From Acidobacteriota bacterium (lineage in GTDB: Bacteria > Acidobacteriota > Blastocatellia > Pyrinomonadales > Pyrinomonadaceae), in assembly GCA_019639175.1 (NCBI GenBank), contig JAHBSK010000002.1, positions 186,001-250,000 of the forward strand: DNA of 64,000 nt, given 5' to 3'. Numbering within the stretch: the stretch's first letter is position 1; every line of letters starts with the position of its first letter. A program made the translations under genes and the position numbers. The notes below the pieces were generated by a model. The model was not told the DNA's origin and searched no databases. It saw only the letters and a list, made by a program, of their open reading frames with translations. Of this stretch, positions 26,215 through 34,949 are shown one piece after another.

Positions 26215-26289
26215 TGGGGCGTCGCCAAGTGGTAAGGCACCGGGTTTTGGTCCCGGCATTCGTAGGTTCGAATCCTTCCGCCCCAGCCA
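26215..26289 (+). tRNA. tRNA-Gln (anticodon TTG)
   Basis: The acceptor stem TGGGGCG pairs with CGCCCCA. The anticodon arm is CCGGG-TTTTGGT-CCCGG with TTG at 26247-26249, the T-loop is GTTCGAATC, the discriminator is G, and CCA is encoded. It lies between ispE and prs. Confidence 0.96.
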
Positions 26290-26304
26290 GTTTCCAGAAT
26301 TCGG

Positions 26305-26338
26305 AACGGTTGTCCTGTCAAATTGGGCAACCGTTTTT
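26305..26338 (+). terminator. rho-independent terminator after tRNA-Gln
   Basis: AACGGTTG pairs with CAACCGTT (extended inward by CC/GG), followed by a short T-run. It lies 16 bp past the tRNA. Confidence 0.75.
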
Positions 26339-26375
26339 CATTTGAGGCCGGAAGCAGTTCCGGATTCGTAAGAAA

Positions 26376-27332
26376 ATGAGCGTAACTGGCAATATCAAGA
26401 TCTTTGCGGGCAATGCGAATCGACCATTGGCCCAGGAGATCTGCGGACATTTGAACCTTGATCTGGGCCGTGCCACGACCGGAAGGTTCTCTGACGGTGA
26501 ATTCAATTTTCAGATAGAAGAGAATGTTCGCGGCACCGATGTTTTTATCGTTCAGCCGACCTGTCCGCCGAGCGACCGCCATCTGATGGAACTGCTGATA
26601 ATGCAGGACGCTTTTATGCGGGCGTCGGCAGAACGCGTTACGGCCGTGATCCCGTATTTCGGGTATGCCAGATCGGATAAAAAGGACCGTCCGCGTGTCC
26701 CGATAGCCGCAAAGCTGGTGTCGAACCTGATCGCAAAGGCCGGTGCCGACCGTGTGCTGACGATAGACATGCACGCTTCGCAGATACAGGGTTTCTTTGA
26801 CATTCCGGTCGATCACTTATATGCGGCTCCGATAGTGGTCGATTATTTTGCCGCCAACCCGATCGATAACCTGATCGTGGTCGCACCGGACACGGGCGGA
26901 GCAGAACGTGCCAGAGCTTATGCAAAGAGGCTGAACGCCGGCCTGGCGCTTTGCGACAAAAGGCGTGAAAGAGCGAACGAGGCCGATGTGATGAACGTTG
27001 TCGGCGATGTGGACGGCAAGAATTGTCTGATCGTTGACGATATGTGCGACACGGGCGGAACGATCTGCAAGGTCGCAAAGGCGCTTCATGAGAACGGCGC
27101 CAATGAAGTTTACGCGTGTTTCACTCACGCAGTTCTTTCAGGGAATGCCGCAAACAATATCGCGGAATCGTATCTGAAAAAAGTGATCGTCACTAACACC
27201 ATCCCGCTGGGCGATAACATGAAGCCCCTGGTTGAAAGCGGGAGAATAGAGGTTTTGAGCGTTGCAAAATTGCTTGCATCTGCTATCAATTCGATACATG
27301 ACGAAACGAGCGTTTCGTCGCTATTCATATAA
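26376..27332 (+). CDS. prs: ribose-phosphate pyrophosphokinase
   Basis: This 318-aa enzyme makes PRPP from ribose-5-phosphate and ATP for nucleotide, His and Trp synthesis. Motifs: FSDGEFNFQIEENVRG, the ATP-binding flexible loop region YFGYARSDKKDRPRVPI, TIDMHASQIQGFFDIPVDHL, DTGGAERARAYAKRL and the PRPP loop IVDDMCDTGGT. Length matches the bacterial class I enzyme. It sits between tRNA-Gln and rplY. The ATG at 26376 has no strong ribosome site, but the conserved N-terminus (IKIFAGNANRPLAQEI) starts right after it. Confidence 0.97.
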   Translation: MSVTGNIKIFAGNANRPLAQEICGHLNLDLGRATTGRFSDGEFNFQIEENVRGTDVFIVQPTCPPSDRHLMELLIMQDAFMRASAERVTAVIPYFGYARSDKKDRPRVPIAAKLVSNLIAKAGADRVLTIDMHASQIQGFFDIPVDHLYAAPIVVDYFAANPIDNLIVVAPDTGGAERARAYAKRLNAGLALCDKRRERANEADVMNVVGDVDGKNCLIVDDMCDTGGTICKVAKALHENGANEVYACFTHAVLSGNAANNIAESYLKKVIVTNTIPLGDNMKPLVESGRIEVLSVAKLLASAINSIHDETSVSSLFI

Positions 27333-27337
27333 GGGGC

Positions 27338-27425
27338 GTGAGTCTTGAGTCCTAAGTCCAAAGCCGGAAAAAGCGGAGACTTACGGATCTTGATTTACGA
27401 CCTATGACTCAAGACTCAGGACTTG
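27338..27425. repeat. inverted GAGTCTTGAGTC-type repeat before rplY
   Basis: GTGAGTCTTGAGTCCTAAGTCC at the left and, inverted, ATGACTCAAGACTCAGGACTT at the right, both built from GAGTCtt/GAGTCct heptamers. About 40 bp lies between. It fills the prs-rplY gap. Confidence 0.7.
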
Positions 27426-27440
27426 AAACTGATTAAGATT

Positions 27441-28088
27441 ATGGCTGAAAAAATTGTAGTAAAGGCTGAAAAGCGGGAAGAGCTTGGCAAGAATGCCAAT
27501 CGTCGGCTGCGGGTTGCCGGAAAGATCCCGGTGGTCATTTATGGCGGCGGAACTGAGAGCGTCGCGGCCGCGGCGGACATCAAGGACCTTGCCGCGATAC
27601 TCAGAACCGATGCCGGGGTGAACACCGTGTTCTCGCTGGACGTTGACGGTGATGTCAACGACGTTATCTTTCAGGATCGGCAGATCGATCCGATACAGGG
27701 CCGATTGATACACGCAGATCTGAGACGGTTCGCAAAAGGTGAAAAGATCGAGATGACCGTTCCGGTGCATCTTGTTGGCGAGCCTTCGGCACCGTTGGAG
27801 GAAGGAGCCGTCGTGACGCAGGCCCTCCGCGAGATAAAGGTTCTTTGCGAGCCTGCCAAAACGCCGGATGCGATCGAACTGGACGTTACCGACATGACAG
27901 TGGAAAAATCACTGCATGTTGCCGACATCAAGGTCGGAGCCGGTGTGGAACTGCTTGATGATCCTGAAACAGTGGTTGCTTCCATATCGGTCGTCAAGGA
28001 AGTCGAAGTGGAAACCGAAACAGCCGAAGCTCCTGCGGAGGGCGAGGCTGAACAGGCTGAAGCTCCGGCCGAGGAATCGGCGGAATAG
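27441..28088 (+). CDS. rplY: 50S ribosomal protein bL25 (CTC form)
   Basis: This 215-aa 5S-rRNA-binding protein is of the long TL5/CTC type. I start at ATG 27441 (MAEKIVVKAEKREELGKNANR); an ATG six codons upstream is less likely. Residues 1-95 are the L25 domain (VAGKIPVVIYGGG, HADLRRFAKGEKIEMTVPV) and 96-190 the C-terminal beta domain (TQALREIKVLC, DVTDMTVEKSLHVADI). The last 25 residues are an Ala/Glu/Pro acidic tail. It is followed 35 bp later by pth, as in many genomes. Confidence 0.95.
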   Translation: MAEKIVVKAEKREELGKNANRRLRVAGKIPVVIYGGGTESVAAAADIKDLAAILRTDAGVNTVFSLDVDGDVNDVIFQDRQIDPIQGRLIHADLRRFAKGEKIEMTVPVHLVGEPSAPLEEGAVVTQALREIKVLCEPAKTPDAIELDVTDMTVEKSLHVADIKVGAGVELLDDPETVVASISVVKEVEVETETAEAPAEGEAEQAEAPAEESAE

Positions 28089-28123
28089 CTTCCGGTTTTC
28101 GGGCATTCCGGCCTATATCGGTT

Positions 28124-28702
28124 ATGAGTTCGCTGCTTGATAACGATTGGATGGTCGTCGGGCTGGGCAATCCCGGCCCGGAGTATGCGAAGACCAGGCA
28201 CAATCTGGGTTTCATGACCGTCGATCTGCTGGCTTATGAAGAGCAGACGCAGATAAAGCGTGAGGAATGCCGGGCATTGGTCGGGCGGGCCGTGATCGGC
28301 GGTAAAACGGTTGAGCTTGTAAAGCCGATCACATATATGAACCTCAGCGGCGATGCCGTCGGGTGCCTGATGAAAAAGCCGGAAAGGTCGGCGGAAAGAT
28401 TGATTGTTATCTCGGACGACCTGGCACTTCCACTAGGAAAGATCCGGATCAGGCCCAAAGGTTCACACGGCGGCCACAACGGCTTGCGGTCGATCTTTGA
28501 CCATTTGAAAACGAATGAGGTTATCCGCGTGAGGATCGGCATAATGCCGGATCATCCTGTCGGGAACACAAAGGATTTTGTGCTGCGGCCTTTTGCAGGA
28601 AGCGAAAGGGAAGCGGTCGAAAACGCAATAAAGGACAGTGCTGACGCGATAAGGGCCATTTTGGGCGAAGGCGTCGAGGCTGCGATGGCAAAATTTAATT
28701 AA
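28124..28702 (+). CDS. pth: peptidyl-tRNA hydrolase
   Basis: This 192-aa esterase frees tRNA from prematurely released peptidyl-tRNA. Motifs: VVGLGNPGPEYAKTRHNLGF (Asn and catalytic His), KPITYMNLSGDAV, VISDDLALPLGKIRIRPKGS with the catalytic Asp, and GGHNGLRSI. Length matches the family. It lies between rplY and the rpsF-rpsR-rplI group. Confidence 0.96.
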   Translation: MSSLLDNDWMVVGLGNPGPEYAKTRHNLGFMTVDLLAYEEQTQIKREECRALVGRAVIGGKTVELVKPITYMNLSGDAVGCLMKKPERSAERLIVISDDLALPLGKIRIRPKGSHGGHNGLRSIFDHLKTNEVIRVRIGIMPDHPVGNTKDFVLRPFAGSEREAVENAIKDSADAIRAILGEGVEAAMAKFN

Positions 28703-28801
28703 GAACGGTTATTACGCTGTCAGCGGATATGCCGAAAAATGACAGACCTTCTTGTCCGGTTCAGCATCGAGCCGGGCCGAAGAGCCAAAAGGAGGAAAAA
28801 A

Positions 28802-29209
28802 TTGGCAAACAGAACATACGAAGTGATGTATATAGTTGATCCGGAAACTGCACCGGACAAGATTGCGAAACTTAACGAAGCGGTCGGCAAACTTATCGAA
28901 AAAGAGGGCGGAACCGTCGTCAGAATGGACGACATCGGCCGCCGCCAGTTTGCATATCCGATCAACAAAAAGAACGAAGGATACTATGTCCTTTTCGAGA
29001 TCGAAGGCACGGGACAGGAGATCGCCGAGCTTGAACGCCGCATGCGCGTCAACGACCTGATCGTCAGGTATATGACGGTCCGTGTGGATGAGGACAGAAA
29101 ACTTGCTGATAAACTGCGTTCAAAGCGTGAAAAGAGAACGGCACAGCGGGCCAGTTTCCGCCAGTCAGCCGAAGAAGCGGCAACAGCAGCAGAAGAGAAC
29201 GCGGGATAA
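28802..29209 (+). CDS. rpsF: 30S ribosomal protein bS6
   Basis: A perfect AGGAGG (28790-28795) six bases before a TTG fixes the start at 28802 (Met-ANRTYEVMYIV); the open frame upstream encodes an unrelated basic stretch. The product is 135 aa. The ferredoxin-like fold covers residues 1-100: ETAPDKIAKLNEAV, MDDIGRRQFAYPINKKNEGYYVLF and RVNDLIVRYMTVRV. The last 35 residues are a charged/Ala-rich extension (RKLADKLRSKREKR...). It partners bS18, encoded 12 bp downstream. Confidence 0.95.
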   Translation: MANRTYEVMYIVDPETAPDKIAKLNEAVGKLIEKEGGTVVRMDDIGRRQFAYPINKKNEGYYVLFEIEGTGQEIAELERRMRVNDLIVRYMTVRVDEDRKLADKLRSKREKRTAQRASFRQSAEEAATAAEENAG

Positions 29210-29221
29210 ACGGAGGAAATT

Positions 29222-29506
29222 ATGGCAGATAAAGATATAGATGTAAGAGAAGACCGTGACGTGGCTGTTGAAGAGGACTCGTTCACAGAAAAGATGCCGC
29301 GCCGCTACCAGCGTCGCCGCCCGCGTCAGGTGGTGCCGGATTATGTTGACTGGAAAGATGCTGAATATCTCAGACAGTTCCTGCCCGAACGTGGGAAGAT
29401 CATGCCGCGCCGCATTTCCGGCATAACGGCCAAGGACCAGCGACGCATAGCCACGGCCATCAAAAGGGCCAGAATAATGGCTTTGCTGCCGTTCGTAACG
29501 GAATAA
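29222..29506 (+). CDS. rpsR: 30S ribosomal protein bS18
   Basis: This 94-aa protein has a GGAGGAAATT site just ahead of the ATG. The core is [26 protein letters not shown] and [21 protein letters not shown]. It lacks zinc-type cysteines. The first 25 residues are an acidic extension ([17 protein letters not shown]), opposite in charge to the basic core that follows. It binds bS6 on the 30S platform and lies between rpsF and rplI. Confidence 0.96.
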   Translation: MADKDIDVREDRDVAVEEDSFTEKMPRRYQRRRPRQVVPDYVDWKDAEYLRQFLPERGKIMPRRISGITAKDQRRIATAIKRARIMALLPFVTE

Positions 29507-29524
29507 GGCGGGAGGAATTTAATA

Positions 29525-30100
29525 ATGGCAACTACAACAATCTTATTAAGAGAAGATATAGAAACGCTCGGCGGCCGGGGCGAGATCGTCAAGGTCAGGG
29601 CCGGTTATGCGCGCAACTACCTTCTGCCGCAGGGCCTTGCAACCCTTGCTACAAAGGGCAACCTGAAGCAGATCGAGCAGGAGCGCGAAGCATTGCTGAA
29701 AAAGGCCGCGGTTGAAAAAGCAACCGCTGAGGCACAGCGTGACCAGATGGGTTCGATAGAACTTGCATTTGAACGCAAAGCGGGCGAAGGCGGAACGCTT
29801 TTCGGTTCGGTCACGTCGATGGACATAGCCGAAGCTTTGCAGGCAAAGGGATATGAAATAGACCGCCGCCGCATTGTCCTGAAGGACGCCATCAAGGAAA
29901 CCGGTGAATACACCGTCAAGGTAAAGCTTCATCGTGAAGTGGCTTTGGAAGTTCCTGTAACGGTCACGGCTGAAGGTTCCGAAGATGAACCGAAAGCGGA
30001 AAAGAAACCGCGCAAGGCAAAGGCGGAAACGGAAGAAACCGCTGTTGAGGAACAGGTCGAGGGATCGGCAGAAACTGTTGCTGAACAGGATAGTGAATAG
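29525..30100 (+). CDS. rplI: 50S ribosomal protein bL9 with charged tail
   Basis: This 191-aa protein has an N-terminal rRNA-binding domain (ILLREDIETLGGRGEIVKVRAGYARNYLLPQGLA, split here as one conserved block), a long connecting helix (about 45-75) and a C-terminal domain (to about 150, TGEYTVKVKLHREV). The usual length is near 150; here about 40 extra residues of Lys/Ala/Glu (PKAEKKPRKAKAETEE...) follow. It ends the rpsF-rpsR-rplI group, and a strong terminator comes 24 bp later. Confidence 0.96.
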   Translation: MATTTILLREDIETLGGRGEIVKVRAGYARNYLLPQGLATLATKGNLKQIEQEREALLKKAAVEKATAEAQRDQMGSIELAFERKAGEGGTLFGSVTSMDIAEALQAKGYEIDRRRIVLKDAIKETGEYTVKVKLHREVALEVPVTVTAEGSEDEPKAEKKPRKAKAETEETAVEEQVEGSAETVAEQDSE

Positions 30101-30123
30101 CAGTATTCAAATTTAGCGCTATT

Positions 30124-30156
30124 ATGGCTATGATCTGTGATCGTAGCCATTTTTTT
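30124..30156 (+). terminator. strong rho-independent terminator after rplI
   Basis: ATGGCTATGATC, loop TGT, GATCGTAGCCAT, then a run of T. The 12-bp stem has one non-Watson-Crick position. It separates the ribosomal genes from dnaB. Confidence 0.92.
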
Positions 30157-30272
30157 GCTTCTTTCCAATATTTATCGAAGGTTCATTTAAATGAACTTTT
30201 CTCTTTCGACATTCCCGACGGTAAACTCTAAAATAACATCTCCATATTAATTTTTCGGAGTTTAAGTTTTTA

Positions 30273-32933
30273 ATGTCTTCGTACCCCGAGGCAAAACGCG
30301 AACAGTTTTTGGAACGTCCGCTTCCTTCAAGCGAGGACAGCGAACGAGCTATTCTTGGAGCGATCCTTCTCGACAATTCGCTGATAACGCAAACGATAGA
30401 ACATCTGCGGCCGGAGGACTTTTATTCTCCGCTGCATCGCCGAATCTATGGTGCGATGGTGTCGCTTTTTGATGCTTCGCGGTCGATAGACCCGATACTG
30501 ATCGGCGAAGAACTGAAAAAGAACGGATCGGTCGAATCGATAGGCGGCGTCGCGGCTATTGCGAACCTCACTTATGGTTTGCCGCATTTTTCCGACCTTT
30601 CGGAGTACATAAAGGTCGTTCGCGGCAAATCGCTGATGCGAAGCCTGATCCGCACCTGCAATGAGATAACCAGCGAGGCTCTGGACGAAGAAGATGACGC
30701 AGAGGTCATCATTGACCGCGCCGAGCAGATGGTCTTTGCCCTTGCCGAACAGAAAGACCGTCAGGGTTTTGAGGGCATTCGCCCGATAGCGGAAAACGTT
30801 TTTTCAAAGATACAGGATTTTGCCCAACGTGAATCTCACGCGCTGACCGGACTTGCCACAGGCTATCGCGATCTGGACAACATCACATCGGGGCTTCAGA
30901 GCGGAGACCTCATTATCGTTGCCGCCAGGCCCTCGATGGGTAAAACGGCACTTTGCCTGAATATTGCACAGCGTGCGGCGGTTCGCGAAAATGCCGTGGT
31001 TGCGGTATTTTCATTGGAAATGTCCAAGGAACAGCTTGTGATGCGTATGCTGAGCGCTCAGGCCTCGGTTGACGCACGCAATCTTCGGCTCGGCATACTA
31101 TCGGCACAGGATTGGGGAAGGCTGGCGGAGGCGATAGCCGATCTTTCATCAACACGGCTTTTCATTGACGACACGCCGGGCATTTCCGTCCTTGAGATGC
31201 GTGCAAAGCTGCGCCGCCTGGCCGTTGAGCAAAAGAGCCTTGACCTGATAGTTGTGGATTATTTACAGCTTATGGGCGGCGGCGGAAAACGCAATGAGAA
31301 CCGCCAGCAGGAAGTGTCGCAGATCTCGCGCGACCTCAAGGCCCTAGCCAAGGAATTTAACTGTCCTGTCATTGCTCTTTCACAGCTTTCGCGTGCGCCC
31401 GAGGCTCGAAATCCTCCGCGCCCGATGATGTCCGATCTTCGCGAATCAGGCTGCTTAGTTGGCGATACGCTTGTAACAATGGCGGATACCGGAGAACGTG
31501 TTCCAATAAGGGATCTTGTCGGGAAAAAGGGCTTTTATGTTTGGTCATTGGATCAAAATACGTGGAAGATCAAAAAAGGTGCAGTCACCAACGCATTTTC
31601 AACCGGTATGAAGCCCGTGTTTGACCTCACGACCCGTTTGGGACGGAGCATCACCGCAACAGGGAATCACAAGTTTCTGACGTTCAATGGATGGAAGCGT
31701 TTGGATCAGCTTAGCCCTGATGACCTGATAGCCATTCCTCGCCATATACAGAATACGACGTCTCAGTCCATGTCGAATAGTGAACTGGCTCTGCTTGCCC
31801 ACCTTATAGGTGACGGGTGCCTTCTCCCGAATCATGCGATCCAGTACACAACCCGTGAACATGATCTTGCCGTTATCGTCTCAGATCTTGCATCCGAGGT
31901 TTTTGGCGACAAAATTAAACCACGTATCAACCCTGAACGAAATTGGTATCAGGTATATCTGGCCTCAACAAGGCACCACACTCATAACACACGCAGTGCC
32001 TTGGCAATTTGGGCTGATGAGTTAGGCGTCTGGGGGCTAAGGTCCTATGAAAAATTTGTTCCAAAGAAGGTTTTCTTTCAGCCGCCGGATGCCATAGCTC
32101 TTTTCTTAAGGCATTTATGGGTAACAGACGGCTGTATCAAGAAACCCAGGACTCAATCTGCCCCGGCAGTTTACTATGCATCGAGCAGCCGGAATCTGGC
32201 AAGCGATGTCCAGCATCTGCTGCTGAGGTTGGGTATAAACGCAACGCTCAGGCGAATCCCGCAAAATGGCAAAGGCAGAGATCAGTATCACGTTATCGTT
32301 ACAGGTAAGGCAGATCTGGAAATTTTTGCCGGACAGATCGGAGCGGTCGGAGCATATAAGTTGGGTGATCTTAATGCGATCAAGGACTATCTGCGAATAA
32401 CAAAAGGCAATACAAACCGTGATGTTATTCCGAAAGGAATTTGGCAGGAAATGGTTTTGCCCAGAATGAGCAGTCAAGCGGTGACACACAGGCAGTTCTC
32501 AAAGATGATAAACACTCAGTATTGCGGCAGTTCACTTTATAAACAGAATATCGGTCGTGATCGGGCCAAAAGGGTCGCGGATGCATTGGATTGTGAAGAG
32601 ATCCGACAAATATCACAGAGTGATGTCTATTGGGATAAAGTTGCGGAGATCGTGCCTAAGGGAGAGGCCGAAGTATTTGATCTTACGGTTGAAGAGTTTG
32701 CCAATTTTGAGGCAGACGGCATCGTTGTTCACAATTCCATAGAGCAGGACGCAGACGTTGTGGCATTTATTTTCAGACAGGATTATTATTCGAAAAATCC
32801 GGACGAGATACCGGAAAACGAACAGAACATTGCCGAACTGATAATAGCAAAGCAAAGGAACGGCCCGACCGACACCATAAAACTTGCTTTCCTCAAGCAG
32901 TTCACACGGTTTGAGGATGTGTATTTCGGCTAA
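30273..32933 (+). CDS. dnaB: replicative DNA helicase DnaB with intein
   Basis: This 886-aa precursor has a host part of about 458 aa after splicing, the normal DnaB size. The N-terminal primase-binding domain (AILGAILLDNSLITQTIEHLRPEDFY) is followed by the RecA-like motor: VAARPSMGKTALCLN (Walker A), VVDYLQLMGG (Walker B), VIALSQLSRAPEAR. The intein lies after MSDLRESG, and the host resumes at SIEQDADVVAFIFR, so Ser822 is the +1 residue. This is the DnaB-b site, the same place as the Synechocystis DnaB intein. It opens the ring-helicase function only after splicing. Starts 173 bp after rplI. Confidence 0.97.
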   Translation: MSSYPEAKREQFLERPLPSSEDSERAILGAILLDNSLITQTIEHLRPEDFYSPLHRRIYGAMVSLFDASRSIDPILIGEELKKNGSVESIGGVAAIANLTYGLPHFSDLSEYIKVVRGKSLMRSLIRTCNEITSEALDEEDDAEVIIDRAEQMVFALAEQKDRQGFEGIRPIAENVFSKIQDFAQRESHALTGLATGYRDLDNITSGLQSGDLIIVAARPSMGKTALCLNIAQRAAVRENAVVAVFSLEMSKEQLVMRMLSAQASVDARNLRLGILSAQDWGRLAEAIADLSSTRLFIDDTPGISVLEMRAKLRRLAVEQKSLDLIVVDYLQLMGGGGKRNENRQQEVSQISRDLKALAKEFNCPVIALSQLSRAPEARNPPRPMMSDLRESGCLVGDTLVTMADTGERVPIRDLVGKKGFYVWSLDQNTWKIKKGAVTNAFSTGMKPVFDLTTRLGRSITATGNHKFLTFNGWKRLDQLSPDDLIAIPRHIQNTTSQSMSNSELALLAHLIGDGCLLPNHAIQYTTREHDLAVIVSDLASEVFGDKIKPRINPERNWYQVYLASTRHHTHNTRSALAIWADELGVWGLRSYEKFVPKKVFFQPPDAIALFLRHLWVTDGCIKKPRTQSAPAVYYASSSRNLASDVQHLLLRLGINATLRRIPQNGKGRDQYHVIVTGKADLEIFAGQIGAVGAYKLGDLNAIKDYLRITKGNTNRDVIPKGIWQEMVLPRMSSQAVTHRQFSKMINTQYCGSSLYKQNIGRDRAKRVADALDCEEIRQISQSDVYWDKVAEIVPKGEAEVFDLTVEEFANFEADGIVVHNSIEQDADVVAFIFRQDYYSKNPDEIPENEQNIAELIIAKQRNGPTDTIKLAFLKQFTRFEDVYFG
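31452..32735 (+). mobile_element. DnaB-b intein with LAGLIDADG homing endonuclease
   Basis: This 428-aa intein spans Cys394 to Asn821. Block A begins CLVGDTLVTMADTGERV, block B is TATGNHKFLTFNGWKRLDQL, block F is AEVFDLTVEEFANFEADGI, and block G is VVHN before Ser. Between lie both dodecapeptide motifs of a DOD endonuclease: LLAHLIGDG and LRHLWVTDG, each with its acidic residue. Splicing residues Cys1, the block-B His, the penultimate His and the terminal Asn are all present. The intein ends closely resemble the Synechocystis DnaB mini-intein, but here the endonuclease is retained, so it may still be mobile. Confidence 0.95.
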
Positions 32934-32947
32934 CGGAGCATAAGCCT

Positions 32948-33463
32948 ATGGACACGGATCTTCGATATCCTATCGGTGAATTTGACGAAGCGAATTGGCC
33001 CGATAGAGAGCAAAATATTGCTGTCATCGCCGCGCTGCCGGAGGAATTGAGAAAGGCGGTTTCGGGGCTTGATGACGAGATGCTGGATACGCCCTATCGT
33101 GAAGGCGGCTGGACGCTGCGTCAGACGTTTCATCACATGGCGGACAGCCATATCAACGCTTACTGCCGCTTCAGGCTGGCATTGACCGAAACAGAACCGG
33201 AGATCAGGCCGTATGACGAAAAGCTGTGGGCCGAACTGCCGGACAGCAGCCTGCCCGTTGAGGTTTCGCTGAATATTCTTGACGGTGTTCACGCTCGCTG
33301 GGCGGCGATGCTTGCGGCAATGAGCGACGCCGACCTTGCCCGCCGGTTCGTTCATCCCGAATCAGGGTTATGGACGATCGAGCGGTCGTTAGCGATGTAT
33401 GCGTGGCATTCGCGGCATCACACGGCTCATATAACTGTCACTCGGCAGCGTTACGGCTGGTAG
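32948..33463 (+). CDS. DinB/YfiT-like (BstA type) metal-dependent protein
   Basis: This 171-aa protein begins YPIGEFDEANWPDREQNI and forms a four-helix DinB-like bundle. Three His ligands are plausible: TFHHMADSH (about residue 61) and WHSRHHTAHI (about 155-160). This matches YfiT/BstA, which bind Ni or Zn and, in Bacillus, transfer bacillithiol; which thiol is used in acidobacteria is not settled, so a thiol-transferase or hydrolase role is inferred. It starts 14 bp after dnaB, and may be cotranscribed with it. Confidence 0.85.
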   Translation: MDTDLRYPIGEFDEANWPDREQNIAVIAALPEELRKAVSGLDDEMLDTPYREGGWTLRQTFHHMADSHINAYCRFRLALTETEPEIRPYDEKLWAELPDSSLPVEVSLNILDGVHARWAAMLAAMSDADLARRFVHPESGLWTIERSLAMYAWHSRHHTAHITVTRQRYGW

Positions 33464-33518
33464 AATGCCCATATTGGTGGAATTTCACTCTTGTTCGCGG
33501 TAGTAAAGCGTTTTTGTT

Positions 33519-34886
33519 ATGTCCAATCAGGAACGGCTTATTTCCCTTGACGTGTTTCGCGGAATGACCATCGCGGGCATGGTGCTTGTCAACAATCCCG
33601 GCTCGTGGTCACACATCTACGGGCCGCTGAAACACGCTCCGTGGCACGGCATCACTCCGACGGATTATATCTTTCCTTTCTTTTTGTTCATTGTCGGCGT
33701 TGCCGTCCCCATAGCTTTGGGCAAACGCATGGCCGAGGGAATAACGCGTGATGTGTATGTAAAGATACTGTCACGCTCCGCCGCCATTTTTGCGACCGGG
33801 CTGGCGCTGTCGGCCTTTCCGCTTTTTGACATCGGCAAAACGGCGATACCTGCATTTTTCAAATGGACGGCGGTTTTTGTCATCATCGCCGGGCTGTTCT
33901 TTCTTTTTCTTCGTAAGTTCAAGATCGCTGCGGCGCTTTTTGGCGTCTGGGCATTGATCCTGATCATCTCATATTCTTCCGGCTACGAGATCGTTCCGTA
34001 CAATTTCGGCACGATGCGCATTCCCGGTGTGCTGCAGCGGATAGCGGTCTGTTATCTGATAGTGTCGCTGATATATCTGCATACGGGCTGGGTAAAACAG
34101 CTTTTTATCGGCATCGGTTTACTGCTCCTTTATTGGCTGCTGATGACGGCGGTTCCGGTTCCGGGTTGCGACATTACAACGATAGACGACAAGGCGTGCA
34201 ACCTTGCGGCGTGGCTGGACCGGACGATACTGACCGAAGCCCACATCTGGCGTTCGGCAAAGGTCTTTGACCCCGAAGGCATCCTGTCCACGCTGCCCGC
34301 CATTGTGACCACGCTTTCCGGCGTCCTTACCGGAACATGGCTGATGCGAAAGGAGGAGACAGGGAGACAAGAAGATCGAGATGTTAGTGAGCATGAAGAA
34401 AAGGAAACCAACGTGTCTCGTCGTGACAATAGTCCGCTCAACAAGGTCGCGGGCATGTTTTTTTTCGGGACGGTCCTGCTTGCTCTCGGCTGGTCGTGGA
34501 GCCTTGTTTTTCCGCTCAATAAATCGCTGTGGACAAGTTCATATGTTCTTTACACAAGCGGCCTGGCTTTGCTGACGCTTGCCTGCTGCTATTGGCTTAT
34601 CGACATCAAAGGCTATAAGAGATGGTCGAAGCCTTTTGTGGTCTTTGGCGTCAATGCTCTTGCTCTCTTTGTCTTTTCAGGATTTATGGCACGCATTCTC
34701 GGCATCATAAAACTCGCCGGCCCTGACGGCAAAGAGATCTCTCTGCAAAAATGGATCTTCGATAATCTTTTCCTTACGTGGGCCGAGCCTGTCAACGCTT
34801 CGCTTGCCTACGCCTTGTGTTTTATCGCATTCTGGTGGTTCCTGATGCTGTTCCTGTACAGAAGGCGAATTCTTATCAAGTTTTAA
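33519..34886 (+). CDS. NagX-like acyltransferase membrane protein (DUF5009)
   Basis: This 455-aa polytopic protein has about ten to eleven membrane helices. It opens RLISLDVFRGMTIAGMVLVNNPG and carries HAPWHGITPTDYIFPFFLF, both typical of the heparan-alpha-glucosaminide N-acetyltransferase/DUF5009 family. These proteins move acetyl groups across the membrane onto amino sugars. The loop at about residues 278-305 (KEETGRQEDRDVSEHEEKE) is longer than in relatives, which go almost straight from LMR to SPLNKVAG, and its DNA is a purine-rich repeat. The sugar acceptor is unknown. It lies between the DinB-like gene and pheA. Confidence 0.85.
   Translation: MSNQERLISLDVFRGMTIAGMVLVNNPGSWSHIYGPLKHAPWHGITPTDYIFPFFLFIVGVAVPIALGKRMAEGITRDVYVKILSRSAAIFATGLALSAFPLFDIGKTAIPAFFKWTAVFVIIAGLFFLFLRKFKIAAALFGVWALILIISYSSGYEIVPYNFGTMRIPGVLQRIAVCYLIVSLIYLHTGWVKQLFIGIGLLLLYWLLMTAVPVPGCDITTIDDKACNLAAWLDRTILTEAHIWRSAKVFDPEGILSTLPAIVTTLSGVLTGTWLMRKEETGRQEDRDVSEHEEKETNVSRRDNSPLNKVAGMFFFGTVLLALGWSWSLVFPLNKSLWTSSYVLYTSGLALLTLACCYWLIDIKGYKRWSKPFVVFGVNALALFVFSGFMARILGIIKLAGPDGKEISLQKWIFDNLFLTWAEPVNASLAYALCFIAFWWFLMLFLYRRRILIKF
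34350..34428 (+). repeat. purine-rich segment inside the NagX-like gene
   Basis: AGGAGGAGACAGGGAGACAA at the left and GTGTCTCGTCGTGAC at the right, with inverted GAGACA/TGTCTC ends. In frame, in a cytosolic or periplasmic loop, encoding a Glu/Lys/Arg-rich insert. Confidence 0.55.
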
Positions 34887-34949
34887 TTTAGATAACCTCT
34901 GACAACTTGCCGAAACACACCGCAAGGCTTTAGTCTTTAGTTTTGACGC

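Noticed and set aside
26208-26816. 202-aa reverse reading frame covering tRNA-Gln and the start of prs
   Set aside because: It runs through a tRNA and antisense to a conserved enzyme.
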